The notes under the pieces are model-generated. The model had not been told where the DNA came from. It did not search any database and was given only the letters and a program-made list of their open reading frames with translations. The translations under genes were made by a program, and so were the position numbers. 56,403 nt of DNA from Klenkia terrae (lineage in GTDB: Bacteria > Actinomycetota > Actinomycetes > Mycobacteriales > Geodermatophilaceae), in contig NZ_UEXK01000004.1 in the NCBI RefSeq assembly GCF_900491935.1, forward strand, positions 2,189,892-2,246,294, in the 5' to 3' direction. Positions 44,803 to 53,479 of the stretch are shown here, piece after piece (position 1 is the stretch's first letter; every line of letters starts with the position of its first letter).

Positions 44803-45557
44803 GGGTCGCCGCGGTCCAGCACGACATCGTCTGGGAGGACCGGGCGGCCAACCACGCCGCGCTGGCCGGACCGGTCGCCCGGGCGGTCGACGAGGGCGCC
44901 GGGCTGGTGGTGCTCTCGGAGACCTTCTCCACCGGGTTCTCGATGACCCCGGGCATCGGCGAGCCCGAGGGCGGGTCGAGCGCGACGTGGCTGGCGGAGC
45001 AGGCCCGGCGGCACGGCGTCTGGGTGGGCGGCTCCAGCGCGGAGGTCGCGGCGGGGGAGACCCTGCCGCACAACGCGTTCGTGCTGGCCGGCCCGGGCGG
45101 GGAGCTGCACCGCTACCGCAAGGTGCACCCGTTCACCTACGCCGGCGAGCACGAGCGCTTCCGGGCCGGGATGGCGCCGCTGACCGTGCAGGTCGGTGAC
45201 CTGCGGGTGAGCCTGTTCGTCTGCTACGACCTGCGCTTCGCCGACGAGTTCTGGGCGCTGGCCCCGGACACCGACCTCTACCTGGTGCCGGCCAACTGGC
45301 CCGCCGCCCGCCGGGTGCACTGGCAGACCCTGCTGCGGGCCCGGGCGATCGAGAACCAGGCCTACGTGGTCGGGGTCAACCGGGTGGGCACCGCCGGCGA
45401 CGGCACCGAGCACTGCGGGGACAGCGTCGTCGTCGGCCCGCAGGGCGAGCTGCTGGCCGAGGCCGGCGACGGCGAGGCGGTGCTGCTCGCCGACGTCGAC
45501 CCGGCCGAGGGCGCCCGCGTGCGTCAGCAGTTCCCCTTCCTGCAGGACAGGCTCTGA
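44799..45557 (+). CDS. Nitrilase/omega-amidase family amidohydrolase
   Basis: 252 aa from ATG 44799, overlapping the transaminase stop (ATGA). The Glu-Lys-Cys triad is visible: Glu41 in LSETFSTGF, Lys108 in YRKVHPF and Cys142 in FVCYDLRF. VHWQTLLRARAIENQAYVVG follows, as in C-N hydrolases. FSTGFSM and the W-rich YLVPANWPA match the YafV/omega-amidase group, which hydrolyse 2-oxoglutaramate or 2-oxosuccinamate. The coupling to a transaminase supports this, but the substrate is inferred. Confidence 0.88.
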   Translation: MRVAAVQHDIVWEDRAANHAALAGPVARAVDEGAGLVVLSETFSTGFSMTPGIGEPEGGSSATWLAEQARRHGVWVGGSSAEVAAGETLPHNAFVLAGPGGELHRYRKVHPFTYAGEHERFRAGMAPLTVQVGDLRVSLFVCYDLRFADEFWALAPDTDLYLVPANWPAARRVHWQTLLRARAIENQAYVVGVNRVGTAGDGTEHCGDSVVVGPQGELLAEAGDGEAVLLADVDPAEGARVRQQFPFLQDRL

Positions 45558-45625
45558 CCCGGCCCGCCTCCAGGGGACCGCGGCGCGCGCAGCGTGGCGT
45601 GGGGAGGAGGGAGGGCCTTCTTCCA

Positions 45626-47245
45626 TCAGTCGTCGGCCTCGACGCCCAGGAGGCGGACCTCCTCGACGTCCAGCTGGGCCATCAGCCGGCGCATGACGAT
45701 GTCGTCGATGGTGTGCTCGTCGCGCAGCCGGACCACCGCCTCCCGCTTGTCGGCCAGCAGCGCCAGCCGCAGCCGCTGCTCGACGGCGGCCTCGTCCAGC
45801 ACCCGGCGCTTGGCGGCCCGGTGGTCGGGGTCGGTGACCCGGCCGTCGGCGAGCACCTCCTCCAGGTGCTGCTGCCGGATCCGGGTCTCGTAGGCCTCCC
45901 GCACCCGCTCCACGACGGCCTCGGGTGCACCGATCTCGGCGGCCCGGCCGTCGATGGCCTCGGCGCCGGCCCGGGTCATCTCGCGCTCGGCGAGCAGCCG
46001 CTCCTCCTCCTCGGCCGGGTCCTGCTGCAGCCGGGAGAACCGGATCACCGCCGGCAGGGTCAGCCCCTGCACCACCAGCAGGACCACGATGACGCCGAAG
46101 GTCACCAGCAGCACCAGGTCCCGGCCCTCCAGCGGACCGCCGGCGGCGGTCGTCGTCGGCACGGCCAACGCGGCGGCCAGCGACACCGCACCGCGGAACC
46201 CGGCCCACTGGGTGGGCAGCCGGCCGCGGAAGCCGACCCGCCGCAGCCGCTGCTGGGGACGACGGTCCAGCGCCCGGATGACGTAGGGCAGCGTGTTGCC
46301 CCACAGCAGGCGGGTGGCCACCACGGTGAGCGACACCCACAGCGTGGCGGCGACCCCGGTCCACAGCTCGGCGGCCGACCGGCCCTCGACCACGGCGTGC
46401 AGCTCCAGGCCGACCAGGACGAACAGCGACCCGTTGAGCAGGAACGTGGTCAGCGTCCAGAACCCGGCCGACTGCACGCGGGCCCGGGCGGAGATCACCC
46501 GCGAGGCGATCTGGGTGAGAGTCAGCCCGCAGGTCACCACCGCGACCACCCCGGAGGCGTGGATCAGCTCGGCCGGCAGGTAGGCCAGGAACGGGGTGAG
46601 CACGCTCATCACGTTCTCCAGCCGGGCGTCGTGCAGCCGGCGGCGCACCTCGACGACCAGGAACGCCAGTGCCAGGCCGACGGCGATGCCCCCGGCGTAG
46701 GACCCGACCAGCCGCCACGCGATCCCGGCCGGCCCGACGTCCAGGGTGCCCACGGCCACCCCGACCGCGACGCCGAAGATCACGAGGGCGGTGCCGTCGT
46801 TGACCAGGCTCTCCGCGCGCAGCAGGGTGCGGGCCCGGCGGGGGAGCAGACCGGCCACGGTGGACACCGCCGTCGCGTCGGTCGGGGCCAGCACCGCGCC
46901 GAGCACGAAGGCCATCGGCCAGGACAGCCCCAGCGCGTGCGCCACCACGGCGACCGTGCCGGCGGTGACCAGCACCAGCCCGACCGACATCAGGCTGATC
47001 ACCCGCAGGTCGGCCCGGATCTGGCGCAGCGAGATGGTCAGCGACTCCCAGTACAGCAGCGCGGGGAGGAACAGGAAGAGGACGACGTCCGGGGGCATCT
47101 CGACCCCGCCGACGCCGGGCAGGAACCCGACCACGGTGCCCAGCGCCAGCAGGACCAGGGGAGGGGGGAGCCGGAGCCGGCGGGCCAGCACGGTCCCGGC
47201 CAGCACCAGCACCCCGACGACGACGAGGACCTCGAGCGCGCGCAC
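45626..47245 (-). CDS. CPA1 family Na+/H+ antiporter
   Basis: 539 aa from GTG 47245. About 12 membrane helices in residues 1-410. Transport motifs: FLFLPALLYWESL, VLGAVLAPTDATAVSTVAGL, SLVNDGTALVIFG with the essential Asp in NDG, and a later WAGFRGAVSLAAALAVP. The C-terminal 130 residues are cytoplasmic, charged and helical (QQDPAEEEERLLAERE...). Exchanges cytoplasmic Na+ or K+ for protons; the ion is not clear. Confidence 0.92.
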   Translation of the reverse strand: MRALEVLVVVGVLVLAGTVLARRLRLPPPLVLLALGTVVGFLPGVGGVEMPPDVVLFLFLPALLYWESLTISLRQIRADLRVISLMSVGLVLVTAGTVAVVAHALGLSWPMAFVLGAVLAPTDATAVSTVAGLLPRRARTLLRAESLVNDGTALVIFGVAVGVAVGTLDVGPAGIAWRLVGSYAGGIAVGLALAFLVVEVRRRLHDARLENVMSVLTPFLAYLPAELIHASGVVAVVTCGLTLTQIASRVISARARVQSAGFWTLTTFLLNGSLFVLVGLELHAVVEGRSAAELWTGVAATLWVSLTVVATRLLWGNTLPYVIRALDRRPQQRLRRVGFRGRLPTQWAGFRGAVSLAAALAVPTTTAAGGPLEGRDLVLLVTFGVIVVLLVVQGLTLPAVIRFSRLQQDPAEEEERLLAEREMTRAGAEAIDGRAAEIGAPEAVVERVREAYETRIRQQHLEEVLADGRVTDPDHRAAKRRVLDEAAVEQRLRLALLADKREAVVRLRDEHTIDDIVMRRLMAQLDVEEVRLLGVEADD

Positions 47246-47261
47246 CGGCAGATCCTCCGCC

Positions 47262-48224
47262 CTACCGGGCCGGCAGCACCAGTTCCGCGGCCACGGCCCG
47301 GTGGTCGCTGCCGGGCAGGTCGTGCACCGTGAACGACGCGACGCCGATCCGCCGGTCGGCCAGCACGTGGTCGATGGTCAGCCGGGGCTGCGGCCGGGTC
47401 TCCGGCGTCCAGGTGTGCACCAGGCCCTGGCCGGCCCGCGTCGCGGCGTCGGCGTACCCGCGGGCGAGCAGGCGCCGGAACGCGCCGTGGTCGCGGGTGG
47501 CGTTGAAGTCCCCGGCCAGCACCCGCAGGACGTCGTCCCCGGTCGAGGGCAGGGCGGCCATCTCGCGCTCCCAGCGCGCGGTCCGGCCCACCGACATCGG
47601 CGGGTCGGTGTGCACGGCGGTGACCTCGAGGTCGGGGCCGCCGGGGACGGCGAGCCGGACGACGGGCTGCTCGAACCGGCCCGGCGCGCCGCCGCGGTCC
47701 AGCACCTCCAGCCGGGTCCAGACCGCCCCGCCGGCCGCCGGCGGGGCACCGGGCCGGTGCCCGCGCACGTGCTCGGTGGGCAGCAGGTCGCGCAGCCCGG
47801 CGGCGCGCAACCGCTCGTCGGCGGTCGGGGTCAGCTCCACCAGGCACAGCACATCGGCGTCCAGCGAGCGGACCAGCTCGACGACGGCGGCGGGGTCGGC
47901 CCGGCCGTGCAGCAGGTTCGCCGACACGATCCGCACCCGGGCGCCGTCGGTGCGCACCGGCGAGACCCGGGCGCGGGCCAGCGTCACCCCGGCCAGCACC
48001 CCGGCCGCCGTCGCCGAGAGCAGGGTCGCGGCGGGGGAGCGGCGGGCCACCGCGAGGGCGAGCGGGAGCACCGACGACGCGGCCGCGTAGGGCACGAAGG
48101 ACATCGCGGGGACCAGCGGCCAGCCCCGCTCGTACCCCGTCACCCGCAGCGCGGCGCACACCGCCCACGGGGTGGCCACGGCCAGGGGCAGGAGGTCGCG
48201 CCGCACGGGTTCCACCGGGACCAT
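47262..48224 (-). CDS. Endonuclease/exonuclease/phosphatase family protein, membrane-anchored
   Basis: 320 aa from ATG 48224. About three hydrophobic N-terminal segments (LLPLAVATPWAVCAALRV; FVPYAAASSVLPLALAVA; LLSATAAGVLAGVTLA) precede an extracytoplasmic EEP domain: RIVSANLLHGR, VLCLVELTPTA, HTDPPMSVG, LAGDFNATRDH, RLTIDHVLAD and PGSDHRAV, giving metal-binding Asn/Glu/Asp and catalytic His. Most similar in layout to membrane-bound phosphodiesterases of actinobacteria. Substrate unknown. Divergent from the CYTH-CHAD gene by 80 bp. Confidence 0.85.
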   Translation of the reverse strand: MVPVEPVRRDLLPLAVATPWAVCAALRVTGYERGWPLVPAMSFVPYAAASSVLPLALAVARRSPAATLLSATAAGVLAGVTLARARVSPVRTDGARVRIVSANLLHGRADPAAVVELVRSLDADVLCLVELTPTADERLRAAGLRDLLPTEHVRGHRPGAPPAAGGAVWTRLEVLDRGGAPGRFEQPVVRLAVPGGPDLEVTAVHTDPPMSVGRTARWEREMAALPSTGDDVLRVLAGDFNATRDHGAFRRLLARGYADAATRAGQGLVHTWTPETRPQPRLTIDHVLADRRIGVASFTVHDLPGSDHRAVAAELVLPAR

Positions 48225-48304
48225 GATCGACCACAGGGGGTTGTTCACCTCGCTGAGGTAGAAAGCGCACCTCAACCCGTACGTCGAGCAGGAGTGGATG
48301 CACC

Positions 48305-50113
48305 GTGGCGACCGAGCACACCGAGATCGAGCGCAAGTACGACGTCGAGGAGACGTTCGTGCTGCCCGACCTCAGCGGCGTCCCGGGGGTGGCCTCGGTC
48401 GGCGCCCCCGTCGTGCACGAGCTGGCCGCCACCTACTTCGACACCGCCGACCTGCGGCTGGCGAAGGCGAAGATCACCCTGCGGCGGCGCACCGGCGGCA
48501 CCGACGAGGGCTGGCACCTCAAGCTGCCGGCCGCGGCCGGTGCGCGGCGCGAGCTGCAGTCCCCGCTCGGCCGGGCGGTCAAGGCGCCGCCGCGTGCGGT
48601 GCTGGCCCCGGTGCTGGGCGTCGTCCGGCGGGCCCCGGCCGCGCAGGTCGCCACCCTGCACACCCGGCGCACCCTGGTGACGCTGCTGGCCGAGGACGGC
48701 CGGGTGCTGGCCGAGGTCGCCGACGACCAGGTCACCGGCACCGCGCTGCCGGCCGCCGCCGGGGAGGCCGCGGTGGTCACCACCTGGCGCGAGGTCGAGG
48801 TCGAGCTGGTGGACGGCGACGAGGAGCTGCTCGGTGCGGTCGGCGCCGAGCTGGTGGTCTCCGGCGCCCGCCCGTCGGCGTCGGCGGCCAAGCTGACCCG
48901 CGTGCTGGCCGACCGGCTGGCCGGCCCGCCGCCGGCCACCGTGCAGGACGAGGCCGACGACGAGCCCGACGAGGACGACACCGAGGACGACGTCGTCCCC
49001 GAGCCCGTGGTCGAGGAGCCGCTGCCCGAGGGCAAGAAGGCCCGCGCCAAGGAGATCGCCCGCCGGGCGAAGGCCGCCGAGGACGCGGCCGCCGCGGTGA
49101 AGGCGGAGAAGAAGGCCGCGAAGAAGGCGGAGAAGGCCGCCGCGGCGGAGGCCGCGGAGCGGGCCCGCCTGGCCGCGATCCCGAAGGCCGGCGAGGTCGT
49201 CGTCGCGGCGCTCGCCGAGCAGCTGACCGCCCTGCAGCGCGCGGACCTGATGGTGCGCACCGACGTCCCCGACGGCGTGCACCAGGTGCGCGTCGCCTCC
49301 CGCCGGCTGCGCAGCGTCCTGGCCGCCTACCGGCCCGTGCTGGACCGCACCCGCACCGACGCCGTCCGCGACGAGCTGCAGTGGCTGGGCCAGGAGCTGT
49401 CGGGCACCCGGGACGCCGAGGTGTCCCTGGAGCACCTGCGCGAGCTGGTCGCCGCCCAGCCGGTGGAGTTCGTGCTGGGCCCGGTGGCCGCCCGGCTGCA
49501 GCAGGCCGAGCTGCAGGGCGAGACCGCCGGCACCGGTCACGCCGTGGCCGCGCTGAGCACCCCGCGCTACCTGACCCTGCTGGACACCCTGCACGCCCTG
49601 GTCGCCCAGCCGCCGCTGGCCGAGCGCGCCGCCGAGCCGGCCGCCGACGTGGTGGCCGACGTCCTGCGGCACACGGTGAAGCGGCTGCGGAAGCTCGTGG
49701 ACACCGCCGAGGACGCCGAGTTCGCCGAGCCCGAGGGTGCCGGGTCCGAAGCCGTCGAGAGCCCCTACGAGCTGGCCCTGCACGAGGTGCGCAAGGCCGG
49801 CAAGCGGGTGCGCTACACCGCCGAGGTCGCCGCCCCGGTGCTGGACGGGACGAAGAAGAACGGCGCCGTCATGGGTGTCGTGGACGCGATGAAGCAGCTG
49901 CAGGACGTGCTGGGCGACCGGCAGGACACCGTGGTCACCCGCGAGCTGTGCCGCACCCTGGGCCTGGCCGCGTTCGGCGCGGGGGATAACGCCTGGACCT
50001 TCGGCCGGCTGCACGCCCTGGAGGAGGCCCGCGCGATGCAGGCCGAGCGGGACTTCTGGGCGTTGTGGCCCTCGCTGGGGCCCGTGCTGAACGGCGTCGC
50101 CGGCGAGCGATGA
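48305..50113 (+). CDS. CYTH-CHAD fusion protein
   Basis: 602 aa from GTG 48305. The CYTH triphosphate-tunnel domain (1 to about 215) starts with EIERKYDV (Glu7, Glu9, Lys11), and KITLRRRTGG plus WREVEVEL fit the ring of charged residues. A low-complexity linker of about 80 residues is acidic, then Lys/Ala/Glu rich (AEKKAAKKAEKAAAAEAAE). The CHAD domain (about 300-595) contains DVPDGVHQVRVASRRLRSVL with His and Arg, and HEVRKAGKRVRYTAEV. CYTH hydrolyses triphosphates or polyphosphate and CHAD binds polyphosphate, so a polyphosphate role is likely. It precedes a phosphoesterase gene by 10 bp. Confidence 0.93.
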   Translation: MATEHTEIERKYDVEETFVLPDLSGVPGVASVGAPVVHELAATYFDTADLRLAKAKITLRRRTGGTDEGWHLKLPAAAGARRELQSPLGRAVKAPPRAVLAPVLGVVRRAPAAQVATLHTRRTLVTLLAEDGRVLAEVADDQVTGTALPAAAGEAAVVTTWREVEVELVDGDEELLGAVGAELVVSGARPSASAAKLTRVLADRLAGPPPATVQDEADDEPDEDDTEDDVVPEPVVEEPLPEGKKARAKEIARRAKAAEDAAAAVKAEKKAAKKAEKAAAAEAAERARLAAIPKAGEVVVAALAEQLTALQRADLMVRTDVPDGVHQVRVASRRLRSVLAAYRPVLDRTRTDAVRDELQWLGQELSGTRDAEVSLEHLRELVAAQPVEFVLGPVAARLQQAELQGETAGTGHAVAALSTPRYLTLLDTLHALVAQPPLAERAAEPAADVVADVLRHTVKRLRKLVDTAEDAEFAEPEGAGSEAVESPYELALHEVRKAGKRVRYTAEVAAPVLDGTKKNGAVMGVVDAMKQLQDVLGDRQDTVVTRELCRTLGLAAFGAGDNAWTFGRLHALEEARAMQAERDFWALWPSLGPVLNGVAGER

Positions 50114-50123
50114 CAATGGCACC

Positions 50124-51356
50124 GTGATCGCCTTCGGTGCCGTCGTCGGGCTCGCGATGGTGCTGCTGCACGGCTGGCTGTGGTTCCGGCTCGTGCGCAG
50201 CACCACGCGGCCCGGCCGCACCCGTCGCCTGCTGACCGGGCTCACCGTGGTGCTGGCGCTGCTGCCCACCGCGGCGGTGCTGGGTCGCCGCTCCCTGCCG
50301 CTGGACGTGCAGGCGCCGCTGGACTGGGTCGGCTACACCTGGCTGGGCGTGGCGTTCTACGCCTTCCTGGCGCTGCTGGTGCTCGAGCCGGTGCGCTGGG
50401 TGCTCCGGGCGGTGCAGCGCCGCCGGCCGGCCCCCGCCGCCGACGTCTCCGCCGTCCCTGCCTCGGCGTCCGAGCCGGCGCCGGAGCCGGCCGCGCAGCG
50501 CGAGCCGGCCGACGTCCCGCGCCGGTTGTTCCTGGCCCGGTCGTTGGCGGTCACCGCCGGCGTGGCCGCGGTCGGCACGGCCGGGTACGGGGTGTGGGCG
50601 GCCAACTCCGCGCCGGTGGTGCGCCGGGTGCCGATCGCGCTGGCCGGCCTGGACCCCTCGTTGGCCGGCTACCGGATCGTCACCTTCTCCGACGGCCACC
50701 TGTCCGCCACCTACGGCGGGCGCCGGTTCGAGCGGCTGGTCGAGATGGGCAACGCGCAGTCCCCCGACGCGGGGGCGATCGTCGGGGACCTGGGCGACGG
50801 CGAGGGCGACGAGCTGCGCGAGGACGCCGCCCCGCTCGGGGACCTGGTCAGCCGGGACGGCGCCTACTTCGTCACCGGCAACCACGAGTACTTCGTGGAC
50901 ACGAACGCCTGGCTCACCCACCTGTCCGGCCTGGGCATCGACGTGCTGCGCAACGAGCGGGTCGCGCTGGGCCGCGGCGGGGCGACCTTCGACCTGGCCG
51001 GCATCGACGACCGGACGGCGGCCGCCTCCGGGCTGGCCGGGCACGGCGCGAACCTGGACGCGGCGCTGGACGGGCGGGACGACGCCGTCCCGGTCGTGCT
51101 GCTGGCCCACCAGCCGGTGCAGGTGGAGCAGGCCCGGGCCGCCGGGGTCGACCTGCAGCTGTCCGGGCACACCCACGGCGGGCAGCTGTGGCCCTTCGAC
51201 TACGGCGTCCTGCTGGACCAGCCGGCGGTGGAGGGGTTGTCCCGGCAGGGCGACACCCAGCTCTACGTGACGTCCGGCGCCGGGTACTGGGGCCCGCCGA
51301 TGCGGGTGGGCGCCCGCCCCGAGATCACCGTGATCGAGCTGCGCCCGGCGGGCTAG
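50124..51356 (+). CDS. Membrane-anchored metallophosphoesterase (YkuE-like)
   Basis: 410 aa from GTG 50124, 10 bp after CYTH-CHAD. Three or more N-terminal membrane segments (about 3-95), a Pro/Ala linker, then a Tat-like RRLFLARSLAVTAGVAAVG region and the catalytic domain. Metal ligands: FSDGHL (D, H), VGDLGDGE (GD-x-x-D), TGNHEYF (GNHE), LAHQP and GHTHGGQLWP (GHTH). The usual FSDLHL is here FSDGHL. Similar to integral membrane phosphoesterases of the YkuE group. Substrate unknown. The stop shares CTAG with the next gene on the other strand. Confidence 0.88.
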   Translation: MIAFGAVVGLAMVLLHGWLWFRLVRSTTRPGRTRRLLTGLTVVLALLPTAAVLGRRSLPLDVQAPLDWVGYTWLGVAFYAFLALLVLEPVRWVLRAVQRRRPAPAADVSAVPASASEPAPEPAAQREPADVPRRLFLARSLAVTAGVAAVGTAGYGVWAANSAPVVRRVPIALAGLDPSLAGYRIVTFSDGHLSATYGGRRFERLVEMGNAQSPDAGAIVGDLGDGEGDELREDAAPLGDLVSRDGAYFVTGNHEYFVDTNAWLTHLSGLGIDVLRNERVALGRGGATFDLAGIDDRTAAASGLAGHGANLDAALDGRDDAVPVVLLAHQPVQVEQARAAGVDLQLSGHTHGGQLWPFDYGVLLDQPAVEGLSRQGDTQLYVTSGAGYWGPPMRVGARPEITVIELRPAG

Positions 51357-51934
51357 ATCGAGCGGAGGGCGGCGAAGGCCTCGTCGAGCAGGTCACCGAG
51401 CACGCGCTCGCCGCCGGTGGCCGCCCAGCGCACGAAGGCCGTGGTCGCCGCGGTCAGGCAGGCCGCGATCACCACCACGTCGGCGGCCCCCTCGGACGTG
51501 GTGAGGTCGATCCCCAGCTGGTCGCCCAGCACGGTCGTGGAGGCGTGCTGCCGGTCCGCGGCGCGCAGCAGGAGCGCCGGGGAGGCGAGCACCATCGACC
51601 AGCGGGACAGCAGCTCGGCGAGGACCTCGGGCGGCAGGTCGTCGGTCATCGCCCGCAGACCGCGCCGGATGCGCTCGGTGAGGGGCAGGTCGGCGGGTTG
51701 CCGGCTGAAGTGGTCGCCGATCCAGAGCGCGTCCTGGTCGGGCAGGACGACGTGCTCCTTGGTGCGGAAGTAGGCGTAGAACGTCGGCACCGAGACCCCG
51801 GCGGCGTGTGCGATCTCGGCGACGGAGACCGCGTCGTAGCCGCGCTCGTCGAAGACCGCGAAGGCCGCGGCGGTCAGGCGGCGACGGGTGGCGTCGCGTT
51901 TCTGAGCTCGCCAGTCTCGTCCTGCCACCTGCAC
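51353..51934 (-). CDS. TetR family regulator 1
   Basis: 193 aa from GTG 51934 (VQVAGRDWRAQKRDATRRRL); a GTG two codons later (51928) is equally possible. N-terminal HTH: ATRRRLTAAAFAVFDERGYD, VSVAEIAHAAGVSVPTFYAYFRTKEHVV. The C-terminal domain is all helical, for ligand binding or dimerisation, and shows no close match. Followed by TetR2 on the same strand with 41 bp between them. Its target is unknown; the nearest genes are the phosphoesterase and the second TetR. Confidence 0.87.
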   Translation of the reverse strand: MQVAGRDWRAQKRDATRRRLTAAAFAVFDERGYDAVSVAEIAHAAGVSVPTFYAYFRTKEHVVLPDQDALWIGDHFSRQPADLPLTERIRRGLRAMTDDLPPEVLAELLSRWSMVLASPALLLRAADRQHASTTVLGDQLGIDLTTSEGAADVVVIAACLTAATTAFVRWAATGGERVLGDLLDEAFAALRSI

Positions 51935-51975
51935 ATCGTGGCACGTGGGCAGATCCGGCGGCGGGTCGTCGCAGG

Positions 51976-52587
51976 TCAGCCCGCCAGGTTGGGCCGCACC
52001 AGCACGTCCGTGAGCTCGGCGACCAGATCGAGCCCGTCGGCGTCCTCGGCACCACCGCCGGTGAGCCAGCGCTCGACCAGCACCGCGCAGGCGGCGCGCA
52101 GGGCCAGCACGGGGAACGTGCCCGGTGGCACCTCGCCCCGCTGCTCGGCCCGGACCACCAGCGCCCGGACGGCGTCGGACCACTCACCCACCGGGCCGCG
52201 GGGCAGCAGCGGCAGCAGCGGGGAGTCCGGGCCGAGCGCCGGCACCGTGCGCCGCCAGGCCAGGGCCCGGGGGGACCGCAGCGCCGCGGCGAGGGCGGTC
52301 AGCAGGGCGGTGGTGTCCGCGGTCAGCGAGCCGTGGTCCTCGGCGGGCAGGAGGTCCGGGGCGGTGCTGCCGAAGGCATCGCGCACCAGGGCGTCCTTGC
52401 TGGGCCAGCGGCGGTAGATCGTCGCCTTGCCCACCCCGGCCCGCCGGGCCACGGCGTCCAGGGCGCAGGTCTCCAGCCCGCCCTCGCCCAGCAGGTCCAG
52501 CGCGGCGGCGAGGATCGCGACGTCGAGGGCCGGGTCCCGGGGCCTGCCCACGGGCCGCGGCGGCAACGGAGGTGCACCGGTCAGCAC
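51976..52587 (-). CDS. TetR family regulator 2
   Basis: 203 aa from GTG 52587, with GAGGAGG 6 bp upstream. HTH: PALDVAILAAALDLLGEGG, DAVARRAGVGKATIYRRWPSKDAL, ahead of a C-terminal TetR_C-like domain (LLTALAAALRSPRALAWRRT; AVLVERWLTGG). It is not similar to TetR 1 beyond the HTH. It is divergent from the GntR gene, with the operator palindrome (52682-52695) between them. Confidence 0.88.
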   Translation of the reverse strand: MLTGAPPLPPRPVGRPRDPALDVAILAAALDLLGEGGLETCALDAVARRAGVGKATIYRRWPSKDALVRDAFGSTAPDLLPAEDHGSLTADTTALLTALAAALRSPRALAWRRTVPALGPDSPLLPLLPRGPVGEWSDAVRALVVRAEQRGEVPPGTFPVLALRAACAVLVERWLTGGGAEDADGLDLVAELTDVLVRPNLAG

Positions 52588-52681
52588 GACACCCTCCTCG
52601 GCCGGAACGAATGTGTCCGGAAGGCTAGCGCTGCCGGAACGCGCTGGCCAGAGCCCATCCGGTGGCCCGGCGATTGGTCAT

Positions 52682-52695
52682 GACGTCTAGACGTC
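52682..52695. promoter_or_regulatory. Operator palindrome for GntR regulator
   Basis: GACGTCTAGACGTC, a perfect 14-bp palindrome in the TetR2-GntR divergent gap, 47 bp before the GntR start. The core GTCTAGAC matches the HutC-subfamily GntR operator (the DasR/NagR type site has GGTCTAGACC). It should be the autoregulatory site of the adjacent gene, perhaps also affecting TetR2. Confidence 0.75.
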
Positions 52696-52741
52696 TGCCG
52701 ATCGAGTACCTTTCAGTGGTGACCGAGCCGGAGGGACGCGA

Positions 52742-53479
52742 GTGAGCCCGGACGCCGGTCCGAAATACCTGGCGGTGCGTGAGCACCTGCGTCGACGGGT
52801 CGCCGACCTGCCCGAGCACACCCTCCTCCCGCCGGAGCCCGTGCTCTGCGAGGAGTACGGGGTCAGCCGCATCACGCTGCGGCGGGCCGTCGACGGGCTG
52901 GTGGCCGACGGCCACCTGGTGCGCGAGCAGGGCCGCGGCACCTACGTGACCCGGCCGGGCATCCGGCACGAGTACCGCGAGAGCTTCGTGCACCGGATCG
53001 CCGGGTTCCACTCGGTGATGACCGAGCAGGGCGCCCAGGTCGGCACCACGGTGCTCGGCCAGCAGGTGCTCGCCGTCCCGCCGGCGGTCGCGGCCGAGCT
53101 GCGGCTCGAGCCCGCCGACCAGGTCGTCGAGCTGGTGCGGCTGCGGTCGGTCGACGGGCAGCCCAACCACGTCGTGCGGTCGTTCCTGCCCGCCGAGGAC
53201 TACCCGAAGGCCGCGACCGAGGACTTCGGCCACGGGTCGCTGTACGAGTTCCTGCGCCGGGAGTACGAGGCCGACCTCGCCCGCGCGCGCATCGTCGTGG
53301 ACGTCGGCACCGCCGGCGCTGAGGAGGCCGAGGTGCTGCAGGTGGTCGCCGGTTCACCGTTGCTGGTGGTGCGCACGACCGTGCACGACGGGTACGGCAA
53401 CCCGCTGGTGCACTCGTTCTCCCGGCTGCGGCCCGACGTCAGCCAGGTCGAGTTCGAGGTCTCGGTGAACGGGCGATGA
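52742..53479 (+). CDS. GntR family regulator, HutC subfamily (UTRA)
   Basis: 245 aa from GTG 52742. Winged-helix domain (about 1-75: KYLAVREHLRRRVADLPEHT; LPPEPVLCEEYGVSRITLRRAVDGLVADG; REQGRGTYV), then a UTRA ligand domain (VHRIAGFHSVMTEQ through YGNPLVHSFSRLRPDVSQVEFEV). The HutC type usually senses a sugar, amino acid or its derivative. It starts a short operon: SRPBCC protein (ATGA overlap), then alpha/beta hydrolase. The operator just upstream suggests autoregulation. The inducer cannot be told. Confidence 0.92.
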   Translation: MSPDAGPKYLAVREHLRRRVADLPEHTLLPPEPVLCEEYGVSRITLRRAVDGLVADGHLVREQGRGTYVTRPGIRHEYRESFVHRIAGFHSVMTEQGAQVGTTVLGQQVLAVPPAVAAELRLEPADQVVELVRLRSVDGQPNHVVRSFLPAEDYPKAATEDFGHGSLYEFLRREYEADLARARIVVDVGTAGAEEAEVLQVVAGSPLLVVRTTVHDGYGNPLVHSFSRLRPDVSQVEFEVSVNGR

